This document shows positions 45,242 through 53,310 of a stretch of DNA of 64,000 nt, piece by piece. The notes beneath the pieces are model-generated. The model was not told where the DNA came from. It ran no database searches and worked only from the letters and a program-made list of their open reading frames with translations. The position numbers and the translations under genes are program-made. The DNA is from HK1 sp965221725 (lineage in GTDB: Bacteria; Pseudomonadota; Gammaproteobacteria; HK1), in NCBI GenBank assembly GCA_965221725.1, contig OZ244909.1:3410001-3474000 (forward strand). The letters are read 5' to 3'. Each line of letters opens with the position of its first letter. Positions within the stretch are counted from its first letter, which is position 1.

Positions 45242-45982
45242 ATGCAACGACCCATCGCCCCCTCGGCCGATGCCGCCGCCGCTCCCGCCGGTGTGGCCCC
45301 TCCCGCCGCGGTTGACTACCCGAGTTCGGACGGGAAGCCGTTGGCGGAGAACGACCCCCAGCTCCACGCCATTCTCTACGCGGTGGGGGCACTGCGGGTG
45401 TACTACCGAGACCGCCCGGACGTGTACGTCTCGGGCGACCTCCTCGTCTACTACGAAGAGGGCAACCCGCGGGTGTCGGTGGCCCCCGATGCGTTCGTGG
45501 TGTTCGGGGTCGAGGACCGGAGACGGATGAACTACAAGGTGTGGGAGGAGGGGAAGGGGCCGGATTTCGTGCTGGAGGTGGCGTCGCCGAGCACGTGGCG
45601 TGAGGATGTGCAGAGGAAGCCTGCAATCTACGCGGGTCTCGGAGTCCGCGAATACTTCCTGTTCGACCCGATGGGGGCGCACTACACGCCGCGGTTGCGG
45701 GGGTATCGGATGGCAGGCGGAGCGTACGAGCGGCTGACGGCGGTGGAGTCCATCGACCGGACGCTCGCGCTGCGGAGCGAGGTGCTGGGGCTCGACCTCC
45801 GCACCCGGGGCGAGGAGATTCGTTTCCACGACCCGGCGACGGGGGAGACGCTGCTCAGCCACGGTGAGATGGCCGCCGCCCACCGCGACGCCGAGGCGCG
45901 GGCCGCCGCCGCCGAGGTGCGAGCCGCCGACGCCGAGGCGCGGGTCGCGGAGCTGGAGGCGCGCCTGGCAGCCCGCCGCTGA
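45242..45982 (+). CDS. Uma2 family (DUF820) putative restriction-fold endonuclease
   Basis: 246 residues. The core fits a PD-(D/E)XK nuclease: VSGDLLVYYEEGNP, VSVAPDAFVVFGV, and GPDFVLEVASPSTWREDVQRKPAIYAGLGVREYFLFDP with Asp, Glu and downstream Lys in the expected order. The last 50 residues are an Ala/Glu/Arg-rich heptad stretch, probably a coiled coil. It begins 13 bp after the RND permease. The biological role of this widespread family is not settled. Confidence 0.88.
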   Translation: MQRPIAPSADAAAAPAGVAPPAAVDYPSSDGKPLAENDPQLHAILYAVGALRVYYRDRPDVYVSGDLLVYYEEGNPRVSVAPDAFVVFGVEDRRRMNYKVWEEGKGPDFVLEVASPSTWREDVQRKPAIYAGLGVREYFLFDPMGAHYTPRLRGYRMAGGAYERLTAVESIDRTLALRSEVLGLDLRTRGEEIRFHDPATGETLLSHGEMAAAHRDAEARAAAAEVRAADAEARVAELEARLAARR

Positions 45983-46065
45983 GCGTGCCCATTCCGCAAC
46001 GGGTACGCACCGGCGGCCGCTGACACCGGATCGGTGTACGGACCGCGCATCCGGCCACTCCCGGC

Positions 46066-46899
46066 TCAGGGCAGATCCCTGGCTACCCGGAAGCCGACGT
46101 TGATGTCCCGGAACCCGGTCGGGTTCCTGACCCGGGCGGCGGGGCGGCTGGCCCGCGGGAGGCTGAGCCAGGAGCCGCCGCGCATCACGCGCTGGCGGCA
46201 CGAGGGGTCCGGCGCGACGGCGGATCCGTCTGCGGGGGCGCTTTCGTAGCTGTCTCGCCCGCAGTCCTCGACCCACTCGTAAACGTTTCCCACCATGTCG
46301 TGTACGCCGAACGCGTTGGCGGGAAGGGAGCCGACGGGGGCGGTGCGGTCGTCGTCCCACGCGCTCCCGCACCAGTCGCAGTTCGCATTGCCCCGGCCGA
46401 CATCGGCGCCCCACGGGAAGCGCGTCTCGCTGCCTGCCCGCGCCGTATACTCCCACTCGGCCTCCGTTGGTAGCCGGTACCGCTTTCCGGTCGTCTCCGA
46501 CAGCCAACCTGCGTACGCTTGTGCATCCTCCCAGGTCACGAGCATTACCGGTCGGTCGCCGCGGCCGAAGCCGATGTCACCCACGCCCGGCCGGCACGGG
46601 CCGGCCGCGACGCAGGCGTCCCACTGGGCGAACGTGGTCTCGTACCTGGCGATGGCGAACGGGCGCGGGATGTTCACCGCCCGCACCGGCCCTTCGTCGG
46701 CGTCGCCGCCTCCGGACAGGTCACCCATGCGGAAGGCCCCGGCCGGCACCGCCACCAGCTCCGGGCACGCCTCGCAGTCGCGGATGATCGCGCCGGGTTC
46801 CTCCGCGCGCGCGGCGTGGCTCCACAGGAGAATCATGACCAGAGCCCCGACCCCGGCAGTCGCCCATCGTCCCCTCGAAAGAACGCTTGAGGCCATCAT
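46066..46899 (-). CDS. SUMF1/formylglycine-generating-enzyme-like secreted protein
   Basis: 277 residues from ATG 46899 (AGGAGG six bases upstream). The signal peptide is MMASSVLSRGRWATAGVGAL...SHAARA. The FGE-sulfatase fold is shown by VPAGAFRMGDLSGGGDADEGP, ARYETTFAQWDACV, YRLPTEAEWEYTARAG, DMVGNVYEWVEDC and RVMRGGSWLSLPRASRPAARV. In true formylglycine-generating enzymes the last block carries paired catalytic Cys; here those positions are Leu/Ser, so it is probably not an oxidase of sulfatase Cys. It could be a binding or regulatory member of the family. Confidence 0.88.
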   Translation of the reverse strand: MMASSVLSRGRWATAGVGALVMILLWSHAARAEEPGAIIRDCEACPELVAVPAGAFRMGDLSGGGDADEGPVRAVNIPRPFAIARYETTFAQWDACVAAGPCRPGVGDIGFGRGDRPVMLVTWEDAQAYAGWLSETTGKRYRLPTEAEWEYTARAGSETRFPWGADVGRGNANCDWCGSAWDDDRTAPVGSLPANAFGVHDMVGNVYEWVEDCGRDSYESAPADGSAVAPDPSCRQRVMRGGSWLSLPRASRPAARVRNPTGFRDINVGFRVARDLP

Positions 46900-46993
46900 C
46901 CCTTTCCTCCTTGTCGCTCTCTCAGGGAAGCTAATGCAACGGACTTGTCCGGATCAATCGGCACGCGATATGTGGATTCACTCGCGATCGGCT

Positions 46994-47014
46994 TGTATAT
47001 TCCGAACATATACA
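46994..47014. promoter_or_regulatory. Inverted repeat operator overlapping BrnT start region
   Basis: Perfect arms TGTATAT and ATATACA separated by seven bases, ending one base before the ATG at 47016. The left arm overlaps TATATT, a good -10 candidate, with TGGATT about 17 bases upstream as a weak -35. Placement over the promoter suits autoregulation by the toxin-antitoxin complex and implies a very short leader. Confidence 0.65.
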
Positions 47015-47015
47015 G

Positions 47016-47321
47016 ATGATGATCGATTTGACACGAATCGTCGGGTTCCAGTGGGATCGAGGAAACGCGCGGAAGAGCGCCGACAAGCATGGCGTCAGTC
47101 AGACCGAAGCCGAGCAGGTGTTCTGCAACGAATCGCTTCTGGTCGTCGAGGACGTGAAGCACGGTGGATCGGAGATGCGGTTTCACGCTCTGGGTCTCAC
47201 CGATTCCGGGCGCCGGCTGCATGTGACGTTCACGCTGCGCGTGGAAGGTACGCGAATCCGCGTCATCTCGGCCAGGGACATGCATCGCAGGGAGAGAGTC
47301 ATCCATGACCGGGAAACGTAG
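47016..47321 (+). CDS. brnT: BrnT family toxin
   Basis: 101 residues. The pattern GFQWDRGNARKSADKHGVSQTEAEQVF, then RFHALGLTDSGRRLHVTFTLR and IRVISARDMHRRER, is the BrnT fold, an RNase-like translation-blocking toxin. A second ATG at 47019 is equally possible. The gene overlaps the downstream antitoxin gene by 17 bp, the usual toxin-first BrnTA order. Confidence 0.9.
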   Translation: MMIDLTRIVGFQWDRGNARKSADKHGVSQTEAEQVFCNESLLVVEDVKHGGSEMRFHALGLTDSGRRLHVTFTLRVEGTRIRVISARDMHRRERVIHDRET

Positions 47322-47571
47322 TTCGGTTCCCGTCTTCGAAACCGAAGCCGAGGAGCGCGTCTACTGGGAGGCCCATGACTCCAGCGCGCATGTGGACTGG
47401 AGCCGGGCGCAGCGTGTCCGCCTGGCGAACCTCAAGCCGTCGACCAGGGCAATTTCCCTGAGATTGCCGGTCGACCTGCTTGAGCGGATCAAGATGGCGG
47501 CCAACAAGCGAGACGTCCCCTACCAGTCGCTGATCAAGTTATGGCTGTCGGAGAAGATCGACGCCGCCTGA
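47305..47571 (+). CDS. brnA: BrnA/CopG-type antitoxin
   Basis: 88 residues. The N-terminal toxin-binding part includes EEARVYW-like ETEAEERVYWEAHD. The C-terminal ribbon-helix-helix reads RAISLRLPVDLLERIKMAANKRDVPYQSLIKLWL, a CopG-type DNA-binding domain. It overlaps the BrnT-like gene, and probably binds the palindrome at 46994-47014 together with the toxin. Confidence 0.88.
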   Translation: MTGKRSSVPVFETEAEERVYWEAHDSSAHVDWSRAQRVRLANLKPSTRAISLRLPVDLLERIKMAANKRDVPYQSLIKLWLSEKIDAA

Positions 47572-47640
47572 GGCACCTTGCCGACGCGCGCCGTTCGGAA
47601 TCTTCGCGCAACCTCGGCGGTCCGGTCGCCGTCTCCGGCT

Positions 47641-48999
47641 TCAGTTTCCCGCGATCGTCATCTGCTCGATGAGCAGGGAGCCGGTGCGGATGCCTCCGCG
47701 GGTGTCGACATCGGCACCGACCTCGCGGATTCCGAGGAACATGTCCGCGAGGTTCCCCGCGATAGTGATCTCCTCCACCGGATAGGCGATCTCCCCGCCT
47801 TCGACCCAGAAGCCGGAGGCGCCGCGCGAGTAGTCGCCAGTCACGATGTTGGTGCCCATTCCCATCAGTTCGGTGACCAGCAGCCCGGTGTCCATCTCGG
47901 CCAGCAACGCCGCGAACGACCTTGTCCCCGCGTCGACGGTCAGGTTGTGGACGCCGCCCGCATTGCCGGTGGTGGACATGCCGAGCTTGCGCGCCGAGTA
48001 GCTGTCGAGGACGTAGCCCTGGAGCACCCCGTCGCAGACCAGGTCGCGCGGCGCGGTCGCCACGCCCTCGCCGTCGAACGCGGCGCTTGCGAGCGCGCCG
48101 CGCAGATGCGGTTGCTCGTGGATGTGGAGGTGGTCGGCCATCACCCGTTCGCCGAGCCGGTCGACGAGAAAGCTCGCCTTGCGGTAGAGGTTCGCGCCGC
48201 GCACTGCGGCCACCAGGTGACCGACGACACCCCGCGCGATGTCCGCTTCGTAGAGTACGGGGGCGTTGCGGGTGTCGAGCTTGCGCGCCCCGAGCCGGCC
48301 GATGGTGCGCCGGGCTGCGGTGAGGCCGATCTGCGACGCGGTCTCCAGATTGGCGGGATCGCGCGCGCTCGAGTACCAGTAGCCGCGCTGCATCCCGGAA
48401 GAATCCTCGGCGATGACGACGCAGCTCACCCCGTTGCGGCTGCTGGAGTAGCCTTCGAGGAAGCCGTGCGAGTTGCCGTAGACGAAGTCGCCGTCGTGCC
48501 GGGAGACGGAGGCGCCGTCGGAGTTGGTGATGCGCGCATCATGTTCGCGCGCCGCGGTCTCGGTCTCGAGCGCGAGCGAAATCGCCTGATCGGCGTCGAT
48601 GTTCCAGGGGCGGAACAGATCGAGGTCGGGCGGGTCCACCGCCATCCGCTCGGGGTCCGCGAGCCCCGCGAACTCGTCCTGCGCGGTGTGGCGTGCGATC
48701 CGGCATGCCGCTTCCACCGTTTCGCGTACCGCGGCGGCCGTGAAGTCGGTGCTGCTCGCCGAGCCCTTGCTGTTCCCGAAGTACACGGTGACGCCGAGGC
48801 TGTTGTCCCGGGTGTGCTCGATGGTCTCGACCTCCCCGAGCCTGACGTTGACGTCGAGGCCCGCGCTCCGGCTGAGCGCGGCCTCCGATGCGCTCGCGCC
48901 CCGGCGGCGGGCGGTGTCGATGGTCAGCGCGACAATCTCGCGCAACGAGTCGAGGTCCGGCTCGTGGGGGTGTTCGGCGCTACGGGTGATGTCGTTCAT
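47641..48999 (-). CDS. pmbA: PmbA/TldE metalloprotease subunit
   Basis: 452 residues, normal for PmbA. The N-terminal ferredoxin-like domain has GLDVNVRLGEVETIEHTRDN and LGVTVYFGNSKGSASSTDF. The C-terminal domain has RAASAAFDGEGVAT-like ALASAAFDGEGVATAPRDLV, GAGNAGGVHNLTVDAG-like TTGNAGGVHNL and GDYSRGASGFWVEGGEI. As expected for the PmbA (TldE) partner, the TldD HExxH zinc motif is absent. With TldD it trims peptides such as microcin precursors; tldD is not in this window. Confidence 0.93.
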   Translation of the reverse strand: MNDITRSAEHPHEPDLDSLREIVALTIDTARRRGASASEAALSRSAGLDVNVRLGEVETIEHTRDNSLGVTVYFGNSKGSASSTDFTAAAVRETVEAACRIARHTAQDEFAGLADPERMAVDPPDLDLFRPWNIDADQAISLALETETAAREHDARITNSDGASVSRHDGDFVYGNSHGFLEGYSSSRNGVSCVVIAEDSSGMQRGYWYSSARDPANLETASQIGLTAARRTIGRLGARKLDTRNAPVLYEADIARGVVGHLVAAVRGANLYRKASFLVDRLGERVMADHLHIHEQPHLRGALASAAFDGEGVATAPRDLVCDGVLQGYVLDSYSARKLGMSTTGNAGGVHNLTVDAGTRSFAALLAEMDTGLLVTELMGMGTNIVTGDYSRGASGFWVEGGEIAYPVEEITIAGNLADMFLGIREVGADVDTRGGIRTGSLLIEQMTIAGN

Positions 49000-49170
49000 T
49001 CGGGTTGGTCGCCAGGGTCCGGGTTCGGGGCAGGGAGACGGATTCTACATGCCGGAATCGCGCCGCGAGCCGGCCTCTCGGGGCGCCGGTGCGTCATCGC
49101 GGCCGCATCCGGATCGCGCCGTCGAGGCGGATGACGAAGCCGTCGAGCATCGGGTTGGCGACGATGCGGG

Positions 49171-50253
49171 TCATCGGGTCGGCGTCCGGGTGGCGAGATA
49201 CAATCCCGTCAGGCAAGTCAGCAACGCAATCGCTCCCGCCTGATGGCCCGCGGCCAGCGGGATCGGGACGTGGAGCAGCAGGGTGGAGATTCCGAGTCCG
49301 ATCTGGACGGCGACCGCGACGAGGCTGGCATGGGCCCAGAGGCGGGCTCCGCGCGATGCGCGGGCCCCGAGGCTCGCGACCCAGGCCGCAACGACGGCGG
49401 CGCCGCTCACGAACGCCAGCCCCCGGTGGGTGAACTGGGCCGTCACCGGGTTCTCGAAGAAGTTCCGCCACCACGGTGCGGCCTCGAACATCCCGGGCGG
49501 CACCCAGTAACCACTCATTGTCGGAAACGTGGGATGGAGGTATCCGGCCTCCAGTCCGGCGACGAAAGCGCCCATCACCAGGGTGACGAACACCGCCCCC
49601 CCCGATGCGAGGGCCAGCCCCCCGACGGCGCCGGAACCGGAGCCGGTCGCGGCGGCGCCGCTCGGGCCGCAGAGGCCGAGCAACCGCAGCGCGAGCGCAA
49701 GGAGGTAGACGTAGATCACCACCGCGAGCGAGAGATGGGCCGCGAGCCGGTACTGGCTCACCCGGGGCTCGTCGACGAGTCCGCTCCTCACCATGTACCA
49801 GCCGAGCACCCCCTGAAGGCCGCCGAGCACGAACACCCCGACGAGTCGCGGAGTCATCCCCCGCGGGATCGCACGCATCGCCAGGAACACGAGAAACGGC
49901 ACCAGAAAGGCGATGCCGACGCCGCGCCCCAGCATGCGGTGCGCATACTCCATCCGGAAGATGCGCTTGAACTCGGCCAGCGACATCCCGCGATTGACGA
50001 GCCGGTATTCGGGCGATGCCCGGTACGCGTCGAACTCGCGCTGCCACGCCTCGGTGCCCACCGGCGGCAGGACGCCCGCCACCGGGTGCCACTGGACCAT
50101 GGAGAGCCCGGACCCGGTGAGCCGCGTCACCCCGCCCACGACCACCATCGCATAGACGAGCACCGCGCACGCGAGCAGCCAGATCCCCACCGCGCCGGGG
50201 CGTGCCGGCGGCGTCCGCGATGGAGCGTCCATCAAGGTTGCGGTTCCGTGCAT
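49171..50253 (-). CDS. ctaA: Heme A synthase (CtaA/COX15 family)
   Basis: 360 residues from ATG 50253; the open frame extends to 50343, and ATG 50232 is also possible. Eight membrane helices are predicted. The four heme-ligand His of the COX15 pattern are present in EYAHRMLGRGVG, YRLAAHLSLAV, AQFTHRGLAF and LAAGHQAGAIALL, and GGVTRLTGSGLSMVQWHPV is the N-terminal signature. It oxidises heme O to heme A for cytochrome oxidase. No other cytochrome-oxidase assembly genes are near, so it is an isolated locus here. Confidence 0.92.
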   Translation of the reverse strand: MHGTATLMDAPSRTPPARPGAVGIWLLACAVLVYAMVVVGGVTRLTGSGLSMVQWHPVAGVLPPVGTEAWQREFDAYRASPEYRLVNRGMSLAEFKRIFRMEYAHRMLGRGVGIAFLVPFLVFLAMRAIPRGMTPRLVGVFVLGGLQGVLGWYMVRSGLVDEPRVSQYRLAAHLSLAVVIYVYLLALALRLLGLCGPSGAAATGSGSGAVGGLALASGGAVFVTLVMGAFVAGLEAGYLHPTFPTMSGYWVPPGMFEAAPWWRNFFENPVTAQFTHRGLAFVSGAAVVAAWVASLGARASRGARLWAHASLVAVAVQIGLGISTLLLHVPIPLAAGHQAGAIALLTCLTGLYLATRTPTR

Positions 50254-50554
50254 GATCACCCGCTCATTCTCGCCCGAACCGACGGTTGCCGCATCCGTCG
50301 CGTCACCCGATGCCTGTTCGCCAACCGATCCATGCAGGCCCACTCGAAAGTCCCGGCCGACGAGTCCCCCGAGCGCTCATGCGTGACTCGTTGCGCCGAC
50401 AGCCTGGTCGATTGTGGAACGATATCGGTGGTCAGCGCCCGGTGGCGGTGACTTTTGAATGGCCCGGCGGGGACCGGTTCGCCGCTTGAGTCCCGGCCGG
50501 GCGTGTACTACTGTCCACGGGGCCGAAACAGGCGATCGATACGGAGGCAGGACC
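50254..50554. other. Intergenic DNA upstream of repeat-containing reading frame
   Basis: About 300 bp separating the divergent heme A synthase and the repeat-bearing frame. Apart from the GGAGG at 50543-50547, which lies seven bases before an ATG, I recognise nothing here. Confidence 0.4.
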
Positions 50555-50818
50555 ATGATGAAGACAGCAAGCAGGCGCGCGTTGCGCGCGACGGGGCGGA
50601 AGGTTGCGGGCGTGAACGACGGGGTGGAGGAGAGGTTTGCGCTCCGGGGGTTGACAAGCGCGGTCGGGCGCTCCGACAGTAGAATGGTCGCCGGTCGCCG
50701 GTCGCCGGTCGCCGGTCGCCGGTCGCCGGTCGCCGGTCGCCGGTCGCCGGTCGCCGGTCGCTTCACTATTAGCGCCCGCATCGCGGGGCCACTCTCGCCC
50801 GCTCACCTCCCCGCCTGA
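50555..50818 (+). CDS. Repeat-bearing reading frame with strong ribosome site (possible phase-variable leader)
   Basis: An ATG at 50555 (or 50558) has GGAGG seven bases upstream. It opens an 87-codon frame: MMKTASRRALRATGRK, then GVNDGVEERFALRGL, then the GRRSPVA repeats from the heptanucleotide array, ending at TGA 50816-50818. In this copy number it does not enter the downstream secreted-protein frame. Loss of one 7-bp unit, or gain of two, would fuse the two frames. It may be the start of that gene in an OFF state, or simply a chance frame. Confidence 0.4.
   Translation: MMKTASRRALRATGRKVAGVNDGVEERFALRGLTSAVGRSDSRMVAGRRSPVAGRRSPVAGRRSPVAGRFTISARIAGPLSPAHLPA
50651..50685 (+). promoter_or_regulatory. 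TTGACA / TAGAAT promoter-like pair directly before heptanucleotide array
   Basis: TTGACA at 50651-50656 (in TTGACAAGCGCGG) and TAGAAT at 50680-50685 are 23 nt apart, too far for a standard promoter. The array begins at the very next base. The TTGACAAGCG context is shared with the element at 15884-15889, which precedes the GTGCC array on the other strand. Confidence 0.35.
50686..50761 (+). repeat. GGTCGCC heptanucleotide array, about 11 copies
   Basis: 76 bp of perfect 7-bp units. Seven is not a multiple of three, so every frame reads the same cyclic peptide GRRSPVA and has no stop, while each gained or lost unit changes the downstream frame. It lies 149 bp before the GTG of the secreted-protein gene. 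Confidence 0.95.
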
Positions 50819-50909
50819 ATCTCCCCCCTCCTTCGGTTGGCGCTTCGACGCCTGCCGCCCGTTCCGGCCTGCGCGCCGGGGACTCCTTCCCTCGTTCGCC
50901 GCCCTGCTG

Positions 50910-51545
50910 GTGGCCTTCGGACTGGCCGGACCAGCGGCGGCACAACTGGTCATTCCCGCGACCACCGGCACGGAAGCCTGCACACAAGGCGGCGCGTCGG
51001 AAGTCAACCCGACATACCTTGATCCCCTGCCCACCCCCACCCAGACGGGCCTGACCTTCACCCTGACCCTGACCCAGGCCCAGCTCCGTGCCTTGGTGAG
51101 GGAAACATCAGCCAATACATTTCAGGTGACGGTCCAGGTGGCGGAAAACACACCCACCGGCGCAGGCTCGCGAGCTTTGATCTGGAGCGGCGCAAACAAT
51201 GTCACGGACATCTCCCAGTCTGTAACCATTGGCAGCCTGACGAGGAACACGCGGTATGTGGTCATCATTCAGGAAAACAACCATGGCGCGGCAATCCGCC
51301 GCTGCTTCAAGACCCGCGGCGAGTTCACCAATGCCGAGCAGGGTTTGAACTCCGACGGGACGCTCCCCGATCTGGGCAGATTGTGGCCCAGCACAACAGG
51401 ATGTTTTCGGGTGGCCCGCACGCGGCAGGACATTGCAGACTGCATGTGTAACGGCACGCGGAGTGGAACCCTGATCCTCGCCGGCCAGGTCGTGGGGAGC
51501 CAACAGGCCAGGCAGGCCTTGGGATGCCCTAACCTCACCAACTAA
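50910..51545 (+). CDS. Secreted hypothetical protein with Fn3-like segment
   Basis: The frame reads ...RRGLLPSFAALLVAFGLAGPAAA|Q, a signal peptide, but the only start codon in frame after a stop at 50652 is GTG 50910, which would cut off its positively charged part. The mature protein (about 200 residues) has a beta-rich stretch TGLTFTLTLTQAQLRALV, TFQVTVQVAENTP and SVTIGSLTRNTRYVVIIQ, resembling one fibronectin type III domain. A Cys-rich C-terminal part follows (ACTQ, RRCFK, GCFRV, DCMC and LGCPN). Upstream frame zero is open back through the heptanucleotide array, so the native N-terminus may depend on repeat number. No known family is recognised. Confidence 0.7.
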   Translation: MAFGLAGPAAAQLVIPATTGTEACTQGGASEVNPTYLDPLPTPTQTGLTFTLTLTQAQLRALVRETSANTFQVTVQVAENTPTGAGSRALIWSGANNVTDISQSVTIGSLTRNTRYVVIIQENNHGAAIRRCFKTRGEFTNAEQGLNSDGTLPDLGRLWPSTTGCFRVARTRQDIADCMCNGTRSGTLILAGQVVGSQQARQALGCPNLTN

Positions 51546-52146
51546 TGCCTGTGCCGGGCGATGGCCGGTCGCGGCAGCGAGCCGGATACCGTTGGCACCC
51601 CTGACCGGTCACGGCGCACCCCGCACCGTGGCCGGTCAGGGAAAGGTCGGGGGCGGATGCGCGGTGCGCCGCCGCCCCGGATCTGGCAGGCACCCCGGGG
51701 ATGCCTCCCGGGCTGTGGATGAACCTGCAAGCAACCTGTGATCCGGACAAGGCGGCCAGGGCGAAGAGAGTGGCTTGATGGCCGCAGGATGAATGTCGGA
51801 ACCGCCCGTGGATCCGTATCGGCCTGACGCGGCGGAGTTCGAGGTCTTGTCGCCAGCGCACCCCGGGATGCTGTGTCCGCGCGGCGGCGGGAACGGCCGC
51901 GCCCATTGCCCACCCATGGCGCTCACCCATCGCTCACTCATGGCGCGTCCAAGTTGCGGCGCGGGAACGGGATCGTGTAGCTTCGCGCCGCCACTTCGCG
52001 GCCCGCGAAGTGTGCGCGGCCGCGAAAGACGGAGCCCGGTGACGGGCGGCCACATCGGGCCTCGCCCGCGTCTGCCAACCCGACTTTCCCCGCCGCCCGG
52101 ATCCATCCGACGACCCCCGATGCAACCGAACGAGCGAATCCGATTC
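51546..52146. other. 600-bp intergenic region before cobS with large hairpin
   Basis: The only structure I can support is the inverted repeat at 51600-51640. Open frames across 51793-52146 continue into cobS but have Pro/Arg-rich, non-conserved composition, and cobS is better started at 52147. No RNA gene is visible. Confidence 0.45.
51600..51640. terminator. Long hairpin after secreted-protein gene
   Basis: Arms CCTGACCGGTCACGG (51600-51614) and CCGTGGCCGGTCAGG (51626-51640) pair over 15 bp with one G-T type mismatch, around an 11-nt loop. It lies 54 bp after the stop of the secreted-protein gene. No T-tract follows, so it could be a factor-assisted terminator or an mRNA stabiliser. Confidence 0.5.
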
Positions 52147-53148
52147 ATGGCTCAGACGACACCCTCCCAGCCTCTGCCCACGCCTCAGCACGAGCCCGAC
52201 ATCCGGGTCTCGGTGCATCAGACCTTCGGGTTCGACTGCGATCTCGACGTACCGGCGTTCAGCGAACGCACCGAGCACGTGCCGGTCATCGACGACGCTT
52301 ACCGCTTCGACCGGAACACCACGCTCGCGATCCTCGCGGGCTTCGCCCACAACCGGCGGGTGCTGATCCAGGGTTACCACGGCACCGGAAAGTCGACCCA
52401 CATCGAGCAGGTGGCGGCACGGCTCAACTGGCCTTGCATCCGCATCAATCTGGACAGCCACATCAGCCGCATCGATCTGGTGGGCAAGGACGCCATCGTG
52501 CTCCGCGACGGCCAGCAGGTCACGGAGTTCCGCGAGGGGATCCTGCCGTGGGCGTACCAGCACGCATGTGCGCTCGTGTTCGACGAGTACGATGCCGGTC
52601 GTCCCGATGTGATGTTCGTCATCCAGCGGGTGCTGGAGGCAGAGGGCCGGCTCACGCTCCTTGACCAGTCGCGTGTCCTGCACCCCCACCCGGGATTTCG
52701 CCTCTTCGCCACCTCCAACACCGTCGGGCTGGGCGATACCACCGGGCTCTACCACGGCACCCAGCAGATCAACCAGGGCCAGATGGACCGCTGGAGCCTC
52801 GCCGCGACCCTCAACTACCTGAGCCACGATGCGGAGTGCGCCATCGTGCTTTCGAAGGCACCGGAGTACGACGACGAGCAAGGGCGTCGGACCATCGCCG
52901 CGATGGTGACGCTCGCCGACCTCACCCGGTCCGGCTTCATCGCCGGCGACGTGTCCACGGTCATGAGCCCGCGCACGGTCATCACCTGGGCGCAGAACGC
53001 GAAAATCTTCGGCGACCTCGGGTTCGCGTTCCGCCTGACGTTCCTCAACAAGTGCGACGAGGTCGAACGCTCGATCGTCGCCGAGTACTACCAGCGCTGC
53101 TTCGGCACCGAGCTGCCGGAGACCGGCGTCCATGTGACCCTGACCTGA
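52147..53148 (+). CDS. cobS: Cobaltochelatase subunit CobS
   Basis: 333 residues from ATG 52147, matching CobS length; the upstream extension of the frame is rejected. It is an AAA+ MoxR-like ATPase with Walker A QGYHGTGKST and Walker B ALVFDEYDAGRPD. ISRIDLVGKDAIVLRDG, FATSNTVGLGDTTGLYHGTQ and the arginine-containing SPRTVITWAQN region are typical of CobS. With CobT it powers cobalt insertion into hydrogenobyrinic acid a,c-diamide by CobN in aerobic B12 synthesis. cobT follows 162 bp downstream; cobN is not in the window. Confidence 0.95.
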   Translation: MAQTTPSQPLPTPQHEPDIRVSVHQTFGFDCDLDVPAFSERTEHVPVIDDAYRFDRNTTLAILAGFAHNRRVLIQGYHGTGKSTHIEQVAARLNWPCIRINLDSHISRIDLVGKDAIVLRDGQQVTEFREGILPWAYQHACALVFDEYDAGRPDVMFVIQRVLEAEGRLTLLDQSRVLHPHPGFRLFATSNTVGLGDTTGLYHGTQQINQGQMDRWSLAATLNYLSHDAECAIVLSKAPEYDDEQGRRTIAAMVTLADLTRSGFIAGDVSTVMSPRTVITWAQNAKIFGDLGFAFRLTFLNKCDEVERSIVAEYYQRCFGTELPETGVHVTLT

Positions 53149-53310
53149 CGATCGGGCCCTTGGCGCATCCCGGCGGGGCTCCATTCCGGACGGTGATCCA
53201 CTAGAGGTCGACGGGCTTCATCACCGGGCCGGATCTCGGGAACGCCGCGCCGCGCAACGCGACTCGCCGGCAGGTGGGATGCCTATCGCGAACCGCAGGC
53301 GGGACAGACG

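Noticed and set aside
41950..45255. 1,101-codon minus frame opposite the RND permease
   Set aside because: Antisense shadow produced by high GC; the plus strand encodes an intact AcrB-type pump.
49094..49172. Short MTRIVANPMLDGF frame after heme A synthase
   Set aside because: Only about 26 codons, no ribosome site or recognisable family; could be a trace of a lost gene but not supportable.
50686..50761. CRISPR or DR-like array
   Set aside because: Contiguous 7-bp units without spacers.
51793..52146. N-terminal extension of CobS
   Set aside because: Pro/Arg-rich and not like CobS, whose usual length is matched by the start at 52147.
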